Below, one piece after another: positions 1 to 6,902 of a stretch of 8,244 nucleotides of DNA. Positions within the stretch are counted from its first letter, which is position 1; every line of letters begins with the position of its first letter. The stretch spans positions 1-8,244 of the forward strand of contig CAMAHZ010000047.1 in the NCBI GenBank assembly GCA_945834965.1. The letters are read 5' to 3'. The DNA comes from an uncultured Clostridia bacterium. Its GTDB lineage: Bacteria; Bacillota; Clostridia; Christensenellales; Borkfalkiaceae. Under the pieces are notes generated by a model that was not told the DNA's origin, ran no database searches, and worked only from the letters and a program-made list of their open reading frames with translations. The position numbers and the translations under genes were made by a program.

Positions 1-1
1 A

Positions 2-109
2 AAATTTGATTATCTCGCCGTTATGTTGTGTTCTATTGCAACTTACGCCGCTATTCAAGAAGGTTATTTTCTTATTAAAAATTCATTAAAGCGAGCTTTA
101 TTATTTTAG
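2..109 (+). CDS. 3' end of an unidentified rightward gene (partial)
   Basis: Frame 2 is open from the left edge to a TAG stop at 107-109 and gives 35 residues ending in NSLKRALLF. The stretch is amphipathic to hydrophobic (DYLAVMLCSIATYAAIQEGY) and would suit a C-terminal helix. A strong hairpin follows 12 bases after the stop, which is where a terminator should lie. Frame 3 is also open from the edge, to TAA at 87-89, so the reading frame is not certain; frame 2 is preferred because it ends next to the hairpin. No family can be named from so short a tail. The gene would converge on the ATPase gene. Confidence 0.45.
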   Translation, partial: KFDYLAVMLCSIATYAAIQEGYFLIKNSLKRALLF

Positions 110-121
110 AAAATTAAAGAT

Positions 122-152
122 AGCCCCCGAAGCGTTGAATGCTTCGGGGGCT
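122..152. terminator. Bidirectional rho-independent terminator between convergent genes
   Basis: A perfect 12-base-pair stem (122-133 with 141-152) contains a CCCCC/GGGGG run and encloses a 7-base loop, GTTGAAT. The rightward transcript continues TTAAACTTT; the leftward transcript continues ATCTTTAATTTTC. Both tails are U-rich though not pure U. The position between the stop at 107-109 and the ATPase stop at 175-177 fits a terminator shared by both genes. Confidence 0.85.
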
Positions 153-174
153 TAAACTTTAGTGATTTTCTATC

Positions 175-3144
175 TTACTTGGATTTATTCTTTTCAGCGT
201 TTTTTGCAGTAGGGTTTTCCGTAGCCGAAGGTAGGATAATCTGCATTATTTTTATCAGCCACGACGATATCGGGAACGCTGCTTCTATCGTACAAGCAAT
301 AATCAGCAGTTTTGAATAATCCCATTCAAGACTATCCCAACCGGAAACTAGCGTTTCGGCAAAGCTCTTACCTAAGAAGCTGATATTGCCGAGCGAGAAC
401 GCAAGAGCGCACAGCGCAGTCATAAGCGTAAAGAGTACGAGCCTGAAAGGATTAATAGGTTGACAAACTCTGAACAGCATTACTAAGCCTGCAAACGTAA
501 GCGCAATCGTGCACATTGCCGTTTCAAACTGATTAAAGTTGCCGCCTGAGTAGTTGCAGACAAGGTGCATTACCATTACGCAAATTACCATTATCAACGC
601 ACCGGGGACACTTCGCGACATAACGTGGGAAATAAACTTGCCCTGCACTCGTTCGTTGTTGGGCTGTAGCGAAAGGAAGAAGGAAGGTACGCCGATAATG
701 CAGACTTCCAACAAAAGCATATTGCTGGGTACGAAGGGGTAGCCGCCCATCTGCGTTGCAAATATGATACAAATTACTGCAAGTATTGCGGTAAACAGCG
801 TTTTCATAAGGTACAGCGACGCCGAGTTTTTAATGTTGTTTATAACTCTTCGACCTTCCGCAACGACCTTAGGCATATTGCCGAAGTTGTTATCCATAAG
901 CACTAAGTGGCTTACGTTTCTCGCGGCTTCACTACCCGACGCAACCGAGATTGCGCAGTCGGCTTCTTTTAACGCAAGTATATCGTTTACGCCGTCGCCC
1001 GTCATTGCAACGGTATTGCCTTCACTCTTGATAGAACGGACGAGAATTGCCTTTTGTTCGGGGGTAACTCTTCCGAATACGGTGTACTTATTTGCAATAT
1101 TTGCAACTTCTTTTTCGTTTAAACCTTCTAAGGAAATGAACTTATCTGCATTTTCAATGCCCGCTCTTTTAGCAACTTCGGATACGGTTATGGGGTTATC
1201 GCCCGAAATAACTTTAACCTGCACGTCATTATCCTTGAACCATTTAATGGTTTCAATGGCGTCGTCTCGAATGTTGTCTGCAATCGAGATAATCGCAATC
1301 GGCTTTAAAATTGCAGGCAGTTTGTCGTTAATTATGTTGGTGGAAGAGTGCGCAAGCACGATAACTCTAAGCCCAAGCTGAGCGTACTGCTTAACGATTC
1401 TTTCAACCTTTGGCGGCATAGGGCGAAGTACGAATTCAGGTGCGCCCATAACGAACGTGCCAACGTCTTCAAACGATACGGCCGAGAGTTTTCTCTTTGA
1501 CGAGAAAGGTATTTTGGTAATGGGCGTAAGTGATTCGTTGTGACCGAAGTGATTTGAAAGGGCGATAGAAGTTTGGTTGTTATCGTCTAATGCAGAGAGC
1601 ATATTGCCCATTATTTCGTTCAACGAAATGTCGCCAACGGTGTTTAAAATAACTGCGTCATTGACCTTCATTCGACCGTCGGTAATAGTACCCGTCTTGT
1701 CAAGGCAGAGCACGTTTACCCTTGCAAGCATTTCAAGTGAATACAAATCTCGGACGAGAGTGTTGTTCTTTGAAAGCCTTATAACGCCTACGGCAAGCGC
1801 AACCGAAGTTAAAAGCATCATACCCGAAGGTATCATACCGATTACTACCGAACAGGTCTTTGCAAGCGCAAGGCTGTCGGTTAACGATAAAAGCCAAGCT
1901 TCAACAGCCACGCCGTTAAATCCGCCGTTGGAACGGGTTACGAAGAATACGCCGATAGCAATGGGGAAAATTAGAATAGAAACGGTTTTTATAATCGCCT
2001 TTATGGAATTCATTAATTCCGACTTAGGGCGCTGATATTTCTTTGCCTTTGCCGTAAGCTTTTCAAGGAAGGTCTCTTTACCTACTTTTTCAACCCTTGC
2101 TTTGCAGTTGCCGCTCGCAATAAAGCTGCCTGCGTAGAGTAAATCGCCTATCTGCTTTTTAACTGAAACCGATTCACCCGTTAAAAGGCTTTCGTTCACT
2201 TCAACGTTGCCTTCGGCAAGTATGCAGTCTGCCGGCACCTGATTGCCAAGCTCAAGTACGATTACGTCGTCCAAAACGATTTCGCTCGTGGGTATTTCTA
2301 CCGTTTCGCCTTCTCGTACGGCTTTAGTGGTAGAAGTCGCCATAATCGACAGCTTATCAACTGCAAGCTTTGAACGGATTTCCTGGAATATACCTATAAA
2401 GATGTTTGCAGCGGTAATAACTATTACGAGATAGTTCGTAATACCCTGAATACCCGAAATAATAAGCGCCACAAACGCCAACAAGCACAAAAGGTTAAAG
2501 AAGGTACAGATATTGCCAATGAATATGCTTGCATACGACTTAGAATACTTTTTGTTTGTGTCGTTAAATAAGAACTGTTTAAAACGCGTTTCAATCTGTT
2601 CTCTTTCAAGACCTTTATTAAGCTCGGGTGAAAACCTTTCAACCTTAGTATTTATCTGCATCTTGGGGTGATGCTTAAAGTACTTTATAATTTTCTTTTT
2701 GTCAAAGTTCTCGCTGTCGCTGTATTGCTTTACGGCGGGGGAAGAAATCTCTTCAGAGCTTTCTTCCGCAGGTAAAACCGCTTCGGCTACGGCAACCTCT
2801 TCCTTCACGGGCTGTACTTCCGCAATCACTTCAGCCGTCTGTTCGTTGCTTTCTTCCGTAGCAGGTTTAGGCGTAACGGTGCGCGTGCGTTTAACCGTAA
2901 TCGTTCCGTCTTTTTTTCTGGGCGTAACTTTCGCCGCTGCAGGCTTTGTTTCTTCTGCAGTTGCCTTTGTCTCCGTAGTAGTAGAACGCTTTTTAGTAGC
3001 TGAAGAGTTTTCGTTTGCGCTCACTTCCGGTTTTATTTCAGAAGGGGGTGTAATCTCTTTTTCAGCGGTTTCTACTGCGGGCAATTCTTTCTCGTCAGAA
3101 GGCGTAACGCTATTCTTTTTTCCTCTATAGACTATTTTGCTCAT
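175..3144 (-). CDS. Cation-translocating P-type ATPase, CtpE-like, with long N-terminal extension
   Basis: This 989-residue membrane pump should couple ATP hydrolysis to cation movement through an aspartyl-phosphate intermediate. Visible motifs are TGES (322-325, actuator domain), the phosphorylation site DKTGT with Asp482, an N-domain region with GAPE near 567-570, and TGDGVND (715-721). About ten hydrophobic helices can be placed: two before the actuator (204-256), two before the P domain (382-455) and six at the C-terminus (775-970). The M4 sequence IGMIPSGM followed by LLTSVALAVGV resembles the CtpE-type family, whose mycobacterial member is linked to calcium uptake; the ion here is inferred, not shown. 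Residues 1 to about 165 are low complexity, rich in Glu, Thr, Ala, Pro and Lys, and probably cytosolic and disordered. The start is supported by AAGGTG just upstream and a strong promoter. The gene is transcribed alone, divergently from serS. The tail NPTAKNAEKNKSK is also polar. Confidence 0.93.
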   Translation of the reverse strand: MSKIVYRGKKNSVTPSDEKELPAVETAEKEITPPSEIKPEVSANENSSATKKRSTTTETKATAEETKPAAAKVTPRKKDGTITVKRTRTVTPKPATEESNEQTAEVIAEVQPVKEEVAVAEAVLPAEESSEEISSPAVKQYSDSENFDKKKIIKYFKHHPKMQINTKVERFSPELNKGLEREQIETRFKQFLFNDTNKKYSKSYASIFIGNICTFFNLLCLLAFVALIISGIQGITNYLVIVITAANIFIGIFQEIRSKLAVDKLSIMATSTTKAVREGETVEIPTSEIVLDDVIVLELGNQVPADCILAEGNVEVNESLLTGESVSVKKQIGDLLYAGSFIASGNCKARVEKVGKETFLEKLTAKAKKYQRPKSELMNSIKAIIKTVSILIFPIAIGVFFVTRSNGGFNGVAVEAWLLSLTDSLALAKTCSVVIGMIPSGMMLLTSVALAVGVIRLSKNNTLVRDLYSLEMLARVNVLCLDKTGTITDGRMKVNDAVILNTVGDISLNEIMGNMLSALDDNNQTSIALSNHFGHNESLTPITKIPFSSKRKLSAVSFEDVGTFVMGAPEFVLRPMPPKVERIVKQYAQLGLRVIVLAHSSTNIINDKLPAILKPIAIISIADNIRDDAIETIKWFKDNDVQVKVISGDNPITVSEVAKRAGIENADKFISLEGLNEKEVANIANKYTVFGRVTPEQKAILVRSIKSEGNTVAMTGDGVNDILALKEADCAISVASGSEAARNVSHLVLMDNNFGNMPKVVAEGRRVINNIKNSASLYLMKTLFTAILAVICIIFATQMGGYPFVPSNMLLLEVCIIGVPSFFLSLQPNNERVQGKFISHVMSRSVPGALIMVICVMVMHLVCNYSGGNFNQFETAMCTIALTFAGLVMLFRVCQPINPFRLVLFTLMTALCALAFSLGNISFLGKSFAETLVSGWDSLEWDYSKLLIIACTIEAAFPISSWLIKIMQIILPSATENPTAKNAEKNKSK

Positions 3145-3148
3145 TTAA

Positions 3149-3154
3149 CACCTT
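3149..3154 (-). promoter_or_regulatory. Ribosome binding site of the ATPase gene
   Basis: The leftward strand reads AAGGTG, with the AAGG core 6 bases before the ATG at 3144. It supports that start, and therefore supports translation of the low-complexity N-terminal extension. Confidence 0.7.
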
Positions 3155-3178
3155 ATTGCTAAATAATATATCACTATA

Positions 3179-3207
3179 ATTATATCACGCTTATTCCGAT
3201 TTTTCAA
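3179..3207 (-). promoter_or_regulatory. Sigma-A promoter of the ATPase gene
   Basis: On the leftward strand, TTGAAA (3202-3207) and a perfect TATAAT (3179-3184) are separated by 17 bases. TGA directly precedes the -10 box, which makes an extended -10 (TGnTATAAT). The predicted transcript starts near 3172 and has a leader of about 28 bases, too short for a riboswitch. Such a near-consensus promoter suggests constitutive or repressor-controlled expression; no clear operator was seen. Confidence 0.85.
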
Positions 3208-3225
3208 CAGATTAGCTTAAATTAA

Positions 3226-3254
3226 TTGCTTTTGCCATATTTTTGCCGTATAAT
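3226..3254 (+). promoter_or_regulatory. Sigma-A promoter of serS
   Basis: TTGCTT (3226-3231), a 17-base spacer and a perfect TATAAT (3249-3254) point to serS. Transcription should begin near 3261 and leave a leader of about 50 bases. That is too short for a T-box, so the serine-responsive T-box found before many Firmicute serS genes is absent here. The -35 box lies 18 bases from the -35 box of the opposite promoter, so both could be occupied by polymerase with little room for a regulator between them. Confidence 0.85.
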
Positions 3255-3299
3255 TAGTAGGTATTAAAATTATCTACTTAATTAAATCAAATGCTTAAC

Positions 3300-3303
3300 G
3301 AGG
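3300..3303 (+). promoter_or_regulatory. Ribosome binding site of serS
   Basis: GAGG lies 7 bases before the ATG at 3311. It is a short but well-placed Shine-Dalgarno sequence and fixes the serS start, which also matches the usual family N-terminus (MIDINLLRTNPD). Confidence 0.7.
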
Positions 3304-3310
3304 CTTTAGT

Positions 3311-4606
3311 ATGATAGACATCAATCTTTTAAGAACCAACCCCGATTTAGTAAGGGAAAATATTAAAAAGAAGTTTCAAGATTATAAGCTTCCCCTTGTT
3401 GACGAAGTGCTTGAACTCGATGAGAAAAAGCGCTCTTTACAGAGAGAAGGCGACGACAGGCGTGCAAAGCGTAATACCTACGCAAAGCAAATCGGCGCGT
3501 TAATGCGTGAAGGCAAGAAGGAAGAGGCTGAAGAGATTAAACGCCTTTCCAAAGAGAACAACGATGCGGTTGCTGAAATCGAAAAGCAGACCGCAGAAGT
3601 TGACGAAAAGCTTAAAAAGGATATGATGGCTATTCCCAACATTATCGCCGACGACGTTCCTATCGGCAAGGACGACAGCGAAAACGTGCAGTGGAATACC
3701 TATTTAGAAGCAAAGGAAAAACCTTTCGACGTTCCCTATCATCTCGACATTTTAGAGAGCTTAGACGGAATAGATTTGGATAGCGCTCGCCGCACTTCGG
3801 GTAACGGTTTCTATTATCTTACGGGTGATATAGCTCGTCTGCACTCGGCAGTATTGACCTATGCCCGTGACTTTATGATTGACAAGGGCTTTACCTACTG
3901 CATACCCCCCTATATGATTAGAAGCGACGTTGTTTCAGGCGTTATGAGCTTTGAAGAGATGGAAGGTATGATGTACAAGATAGAAGGTGAAGATTTATAC
4001 CTTATAGGTACTTCCGAACACTCTATGATAGGCAGGTTTATGAATACCGTATTAGACGGCGATAAGCTTCCCTATACGCTTACTTCTTATTCGCCCTGCT
4101 TTAGAAAGGAAAAGGGCGCTCACGGTTTGGAAGAAAGGGGCATCTACCGTATTCACCAGTTTGAAAAGCAGGAAATGATTGTCGTCTGCAAACCCGAAGA
4201 GAGCGACTATTGGTATGAAAAGCTTTGGTCGTACACCGTAGAGCTGTTCGTGTCTATGGAAATTCCCGTCCGCACTCTCGTGTGCTGTTCAGGCGACTTG
4301 GCGGACCTTAAGTACAGGAGCTTGGACGTAGAAGCTTGGAGCCCCAGACAGAAGAAATATTTTGAAGTGGGCAGCTGCTCTAACCTAACCGACGCACAGG
4401 CAAGAAGGCTCGGCATAAGGTATAAGGACGCCGCAACGGGCAAAAACCAGTTTGCTCACACTTTGAATAATACCGTCGTCGCACCCCCCAGAATGTTGAT
4501 AGCATTCCTTGAAAACCACCTTCAGGCAGACGGCAGCGTATATATTCCCGAAGTACTCAGAAAGTATATGGGCGGCAAGGAATATATTTTACCCAAGAAA
4601 AACTAA
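3311..4606 (+). CDS. serS: Serine--tRNA ligase (seryl-tRNA synthetase)
   Basis: The enzyme charges tRNA-Ser with serine, and tRNA-Sec in organisms that have it, in the cytosol; it works as a class II homodimer. The 431-residue length is normal for bacterial SerRS. The N-terminus MIDINLLRTNPD is typical and is followed by a long charged helical arm (about 28-105) that contacts the tRNA long variable arm. The catalytic core shows the serine/ATP-site TSEH (234-237), class II motif 2 (FRKEKGAHGLEERGIYR at 264-280, with the ATP-binding Arg265) and motif 3 near 384-403 ending in FLENH. Motif 3 reads LNNTVVAPPR rather than the common LNGSGLAVGR pattern, but the key Arg394 is kept. The gene has its own promoter and is followed by a hairpin, so it is probably largely monocistronic. 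No frameshift or truncation is seen. Confidence 0.98.
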   Translation: MIDINLLRTNPDLVRENIKKKFQDYKLPLVDEVLELDEKKRSLQREGDDRRAKRNTYAKQIGALMREGKKEEAEEIKRLSKENNDAVAEIEKQTAEVDEKLKKDMMAIPNIIADDVPIGKDDSENVQWNTYLEAKEKPFDVPYHLDILESLDGIDLDSARRTSGNGFYYLTGDIARLHSAVLTYARDFMIDKGFTYCIPPYMIRSDVVSGVMSFEEMEGMMYKIEGEDLYLIGTSEHSMIGRFMNTVLDGDKLPYTLTSYSPCFRKEKGAHGLEERGIYRIHQFEKQEMIVVCKPEESDYWYEKLWSYTVELFVSMEIPVRTLVCCSGDLADLKYRSLDVEAWSPRQKKYFEVGSCSNLTDAQARRLGIRYKDAATGKNQFAHTLNNTVVAPPRMLIAFLENHLQADGSVYIPEVLRKYMGGKEYILPKKN

Positions 4607-4616
4607 GAAAAATAAT
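4588..4616 (+). promoter_or_regulatory. Possible weak promoter for the exonuclease-methyltransferase pair
   Basis: TTTACC (4588-4593) and AATAAT (4611-4616) are separated by 17 bases and overlap the end of serS. The match is four of six at -35 and five of six at -10, in an AT-rich stretch where such matches arise easily. If real, transcription would begin near 4623, just at the foot of the following hairpin. Confidence 0.28.
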
Positions 4617-4624
4617 TTAATTAA

Positions 4625-4648
4625 GGCGTAAGCGCAACTGCTTGCGCC
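4625..4648 (+). terminator. Hairpin after serS, probable (leaky) terminator
   Basis: GGCGTAAGC (4625-4633) pairs with GCTTGCGCC (4640-4648) in a 9-base-pair stem with one G-U pair and a 6-base loop. The tail CGTATTTTGTCT is U-rich but interrupted. It lies 18 bases after the serS stop and ends only 12 bases before the next start codon, so it may be a leaky terminator or a structured leader for the exonuclease gene. Confidence 0.6.
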
Positions 4649-4660
4649 CGTATTTTGTCT

Positions 4661-5614
4661 ATGAATTTCGTTTTCTTTGATATAGAATGTGCAAGCGTTT
4701 ATAAATACACCGCTAAGATTTGTGCTTTCGGCTACGTATTGTGCGACGAAAAATTCAATATAATCAAAAAGGAAGATATTTTAATCAATCCTAAGGGAAA
4801 ATTCCACTTGACGGACGGCAAGGGCGAACGCGGTCTCGTTTTACCGTACGAATACGCAGATTTTAAAAATTATCCCGTATTTACGGAAGTCTATCCAAAG
4901 ATTAAAGAGCTGTTGGAAGATAAGAACAATTTAGTATTCGGGCACGCAACCTTAAACGACGTCAACTACTTGAATTTAGAAACCAAGCGTTTTAAACTGC
5001 CTTCGTTTTCGTTTACGTATTCGGATAGTCAGCTTATGTATATGACTTCTATATCAGACTTTACACGGCAGTTCGGGCTTGAATACATAACCCGAAATTT
5101 AGACGTTGAATTTACCCCGCACCGTGCCGCAGACGACGCATACGCAACGATGAAAGTGGTGGAAGCGTTAGCGGCTAAGCACGATTGTAGCGGCGTCGAG
5201 CTTGAAAAACTCTTGGGGATTAAGCGTGGTAAGATATCCGACTATAAGGTAACTCGCCCCGATTCACTAAAATTTGCGCACTACAGGAAGATGAAAGAAG
5301 TCGAGAAGGAAGAGCGCGCTAAGCGCAAGGTGCTTTTCTACAACGCAATTAGCCGCAGGTGCAAGGTCGTAAACCAAAAGCTCAAGGGCGTTACTTTCAA
5401 TTTTTCAAGGGTGTTAGAAGATAAGGTGGATATCTCTATTCCGCTCGTTGAAAAAATACGCAAATCAGGCGGTAAATATACCGATAAGGTTATGGAATGC
5501 AGCGTCTACGTCTGTGAAGACGGCGACGATTCAATCCGAACTAAAAACGCAAAAGATAATGTGAATTTAAGAATAATCAACCTTGCAGAGTTGGGGGAAC
5601 TTTTAAATGATTGA
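4661..5614 (+). CDS. DEDDh 3'-5' exonuclease (DnaQ-like) with C-terminal BRCT-like domain
   Basis: This 317-residue protein has an N-terminal RNase T/DnaQ-type exonuclease domain. The acidic residues are Asp7 and Glu9 in FDIE, Asp100 in the second motif (GHATLNDVNYL), and His154 with Asp159 in HRAADD, giving the DEDDh set for two-metal hydrolysis from a 3' end. Residues about 205-240 form a charged, Lys/Glu-rich linker. Residues about 241-316 resemble a BRCT fold: a Gly-Lys turn after a helix (KIRKSGGKY), a strand (CSVYVCED), a Lys-containing helix start (RTKNAKD) and a final helix (LAELGELL). BRCT domains usually bind DNA or protein partners, so a repair or replication-linked role is inferred; DNA versus RNA substrate cannot be told. 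The ATG at 4661 is chosen because the catalytic FDIE follows at once. A TTG at 4655 would add two residues. Neither start has a clear Shine-Dalgarno sequence. The stop overlaps the next gene by 8 bases. Confidence 0.85.
   Translation: MNFVFFDIECASVYKYTAKICAFGYVLCDEKFNIIKKEDILINPKGKFHLTDGKGERGLVLPYEYADFKNYPVFTEVYPKIKELLEDKNNLVFGHATLNDVNYLNLETKRFKLPSFSFTYSDSQLMYMTSISDFTRQFGLEYITRNLDVEFTPHRAADDAYATMKVVEALAAKHDCSGVELEKLLGIKRGKISDYKVTRPDSLKFAHYRKMKEVEKEERAKRKVLFYNAISRRCKVVNQKLKGVTFNFSRVLEDKVDISIPLVEKIRKSGGKYTDKVMECSVYVCEDGDDSIRTKNAKDNVNLRIINLAELGELLND
5593..5597 (+). promoter_or_regulatory. Ribosome binding site of the methyltransferase gene
   Basis: GGGGG followed by AA lies inside the end of the exonuclease gene, 9 bases before the ATG at 5607. 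It supports this start and suggests that ribosomes ending on the upstream gene can reinitiate here. Confidence 0.6.
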
Positions 5615-6890
5615 GTTGCCCGTAGAATTCGTCAGTAGGGTAAAAAGAGAATTTAAGGACGGCGCTCGTGCGTTTTTAGATTCGTACGATAGGCAGCCTT
5701 ATAAGGCTATCCGAGTCAATACGTTAAAGATTACGCCTGAAAAGTTTAAAGAAATATCTCCGTTCGCTCTCTCGCCTGTTAAGTGGGAGCCGAACGGGTT
5801 TTACGTTTCGGAAGAAAAGGCTGGTAAAACCGTCTTTCACGCGGCAGGGCTATATTACGTTCAGGAACCTTCAGCAATGTCAGCCGCACCGCTTTTGAAC
5901 GTTCAACCTGGCGAAAAGGTCTTAGATTTATGCTCTGCGCCCGGCGGCAAAGGCACTCAGCTTGCGCAGGCGCTTAAGGGCGAAGGGTTAATCGTTTTAA
6001 ACGAAATAGATTATTCAAGGGCGAAAATCTTAGCCCGAAACGTGGAAAGGCTTGGCATTAAAAACGCCGTAGTCACCTGTGCATCGCCTGAAAAGATTGC
6101 AAAGGCGTTTGAAGGCTATTTCGATAAAGTACTCGTAGATGCACCTTGCTCCGGTGAAGGAATGTTTTTAAAAGAACCCAACGCCGTGACGGAGTGGAGT
6201 GAAAAGAACGTTGAGCTATGCGCAATACGCCAGAAAGGAATTTTAGAGTGCGCGCAAAAGGTACTAAAGCCCGACGGACTAATGGTCTATTCGACCTGCA
6301 CTTTTGCCCCGCAGGAAGACGAGCTGCAGGTTGAAAATTTTCTCAAGGAATTTCCCGATTTTTCGCTTATCGAACAGCATAAACTACTCCCCCACGAAGT
6401 TATGGGCGAAGGGCATTTCGTAGCTCTTTTGCAAAAGAGTAACTGTGGCGAAAACGAGTGCAAAGTGCGTGCAATCCGCCCTAACGCCCCTCTAAAAAAG
6501 GTTGCGCCTTACCGTGATTTTGAAAGGCGGAATTTAAAGACAAAATTTGATAATCTGCATATAGTAGGGGATGAATTGTATTTTCTTCCCGATAATTGTC
6601 CGCAGTTAGACGGCTTGCAGGTTTTGCGTGCAGGCGTGCCTTTGGGTGAATTTAAAGGTGAACGGTTCGAGCCGTCTCATTCGCTTGCAATGTGTTTAAA
6701 GGCGTGCGAGACGAATTGCATTGACGTAGACGAGAATACTGCAATAAACTATCTAAGGGGCTTGACCTTTGATTGCGAAGAGAATAAAAGCGGTTGGTGT
6801 TTAGTAACTTATTTTGGCTATTCGCTCGGTTGGTGTAAAGCGGTAAACGGTACGGCAAAAAATCATTTGCCTAAGGGCATAAGAATATAG
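5607..6890 (+). CDS. RsmF-type RNA (cytosine-C5) methyltransferase, NOL1/NOP2/Sun family
   Basis: The enzyme should transfer a methyl group from S-adenosylmethionine to C5 of a cytosine, most likely in 16S rRNA. The 427 residues hold an N-terminal substrate domain (about 1-95, with YKAIRVNTLKI and YYVQEPSAM), then a Rossmann methyltransferase domain. Motif I is LDLCSAPGGKGTQLA (106-120), an acidic SAM-ribose contact is in NEID (132-135), motif IV is DAPCSGEG with Cys181, and motif VI is YSTCTF with Cys231. Both cysteines of the two-cysteine mechanism are present, Cys231 being the presumed nucleophile. The C-terminus (about 315-427) ends in GWCKAVNGTAKNHLPKGIR, which resembles the PUA-like RNA-binding end of Firmicute RsmF/YebU-like proteins. 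It overlaps the exonuclease gene by 8 bases, so the two are likely co-transcribed. The target base is not predictable from sequence, so no symbol is given. Confidence 0.93.
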   Translation: MIELPVEFVSRVKREFKDGARAFLDSYDRQPYKAIRVNTLKITPEKFKEISPFALSPVKWEPNGFYVSEEKAGKTVFHAAGLYYVQEPSAMSAAPLLNVQPGEKVLDLCSAPGGKGTQLAQALKGEGLIVLNEIDYSRAKILARNVERLGIKNAVVTCASPEKIAKAFEGYFDKVLVDAPCSGEGMFLKEPNAVTEWSEKNVELCAIRQKGILECAQKVLKPDGLMVYSTCTFAPQEDELQVENFLKEFPDFSLIEQHKLLPHEVMGEGHFVALLQKSNCGENECKVRAIRPNAPLKKVAPYRDFERRNLKTKFDNLHIVGDELYFLPDNCPQLDGLQVLRAGVPLGEFKGERFEPSHSLAMCLKACETNCIDVDENTAINYLRGLTFDCEENKSGWCLVTYFGYSLGWCKAVNGTAKNHLPKGIRI

Positions 6891-6902
6891 AAAAAATTAT
6901 TA

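Noticed and set aside
764..1381. Rightward open frame of 205 codons opposite the ATPase gene
   Set aside because: It lies wholly inside the ATPase coding sequence on the other strand, has no ribosome site or recognisable domain, and is a by-product of the ATPase codon pattern. The same applies to frames at 1577-2035, 2243-2434 and 2699-3130.
2699..3130. Rightward 143-codon Ser/Val/Ala-rich frame opposite the ATPase N-terminal extension
   Set aside because: Its Ser/Val/Phe-rich composition is what antisense reading of a Glu/Thr/Ala/Lys-rich segment produces, and no promoter or ribosome site precedes it.
3145..3310. T-box or other riboswitch before serS
   Set aside because: The predicted leader is only about 50 bases, with no T-box consensus, stem I or terminator-antiterminator pair.
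4655..4660. TTG start for the exonuclease, two codons upstream of the ATG
   Set aside because: It adds only two residues, lies in the U-rich tail of the hairpin and has no better ribosome site than the ATG at 4661.
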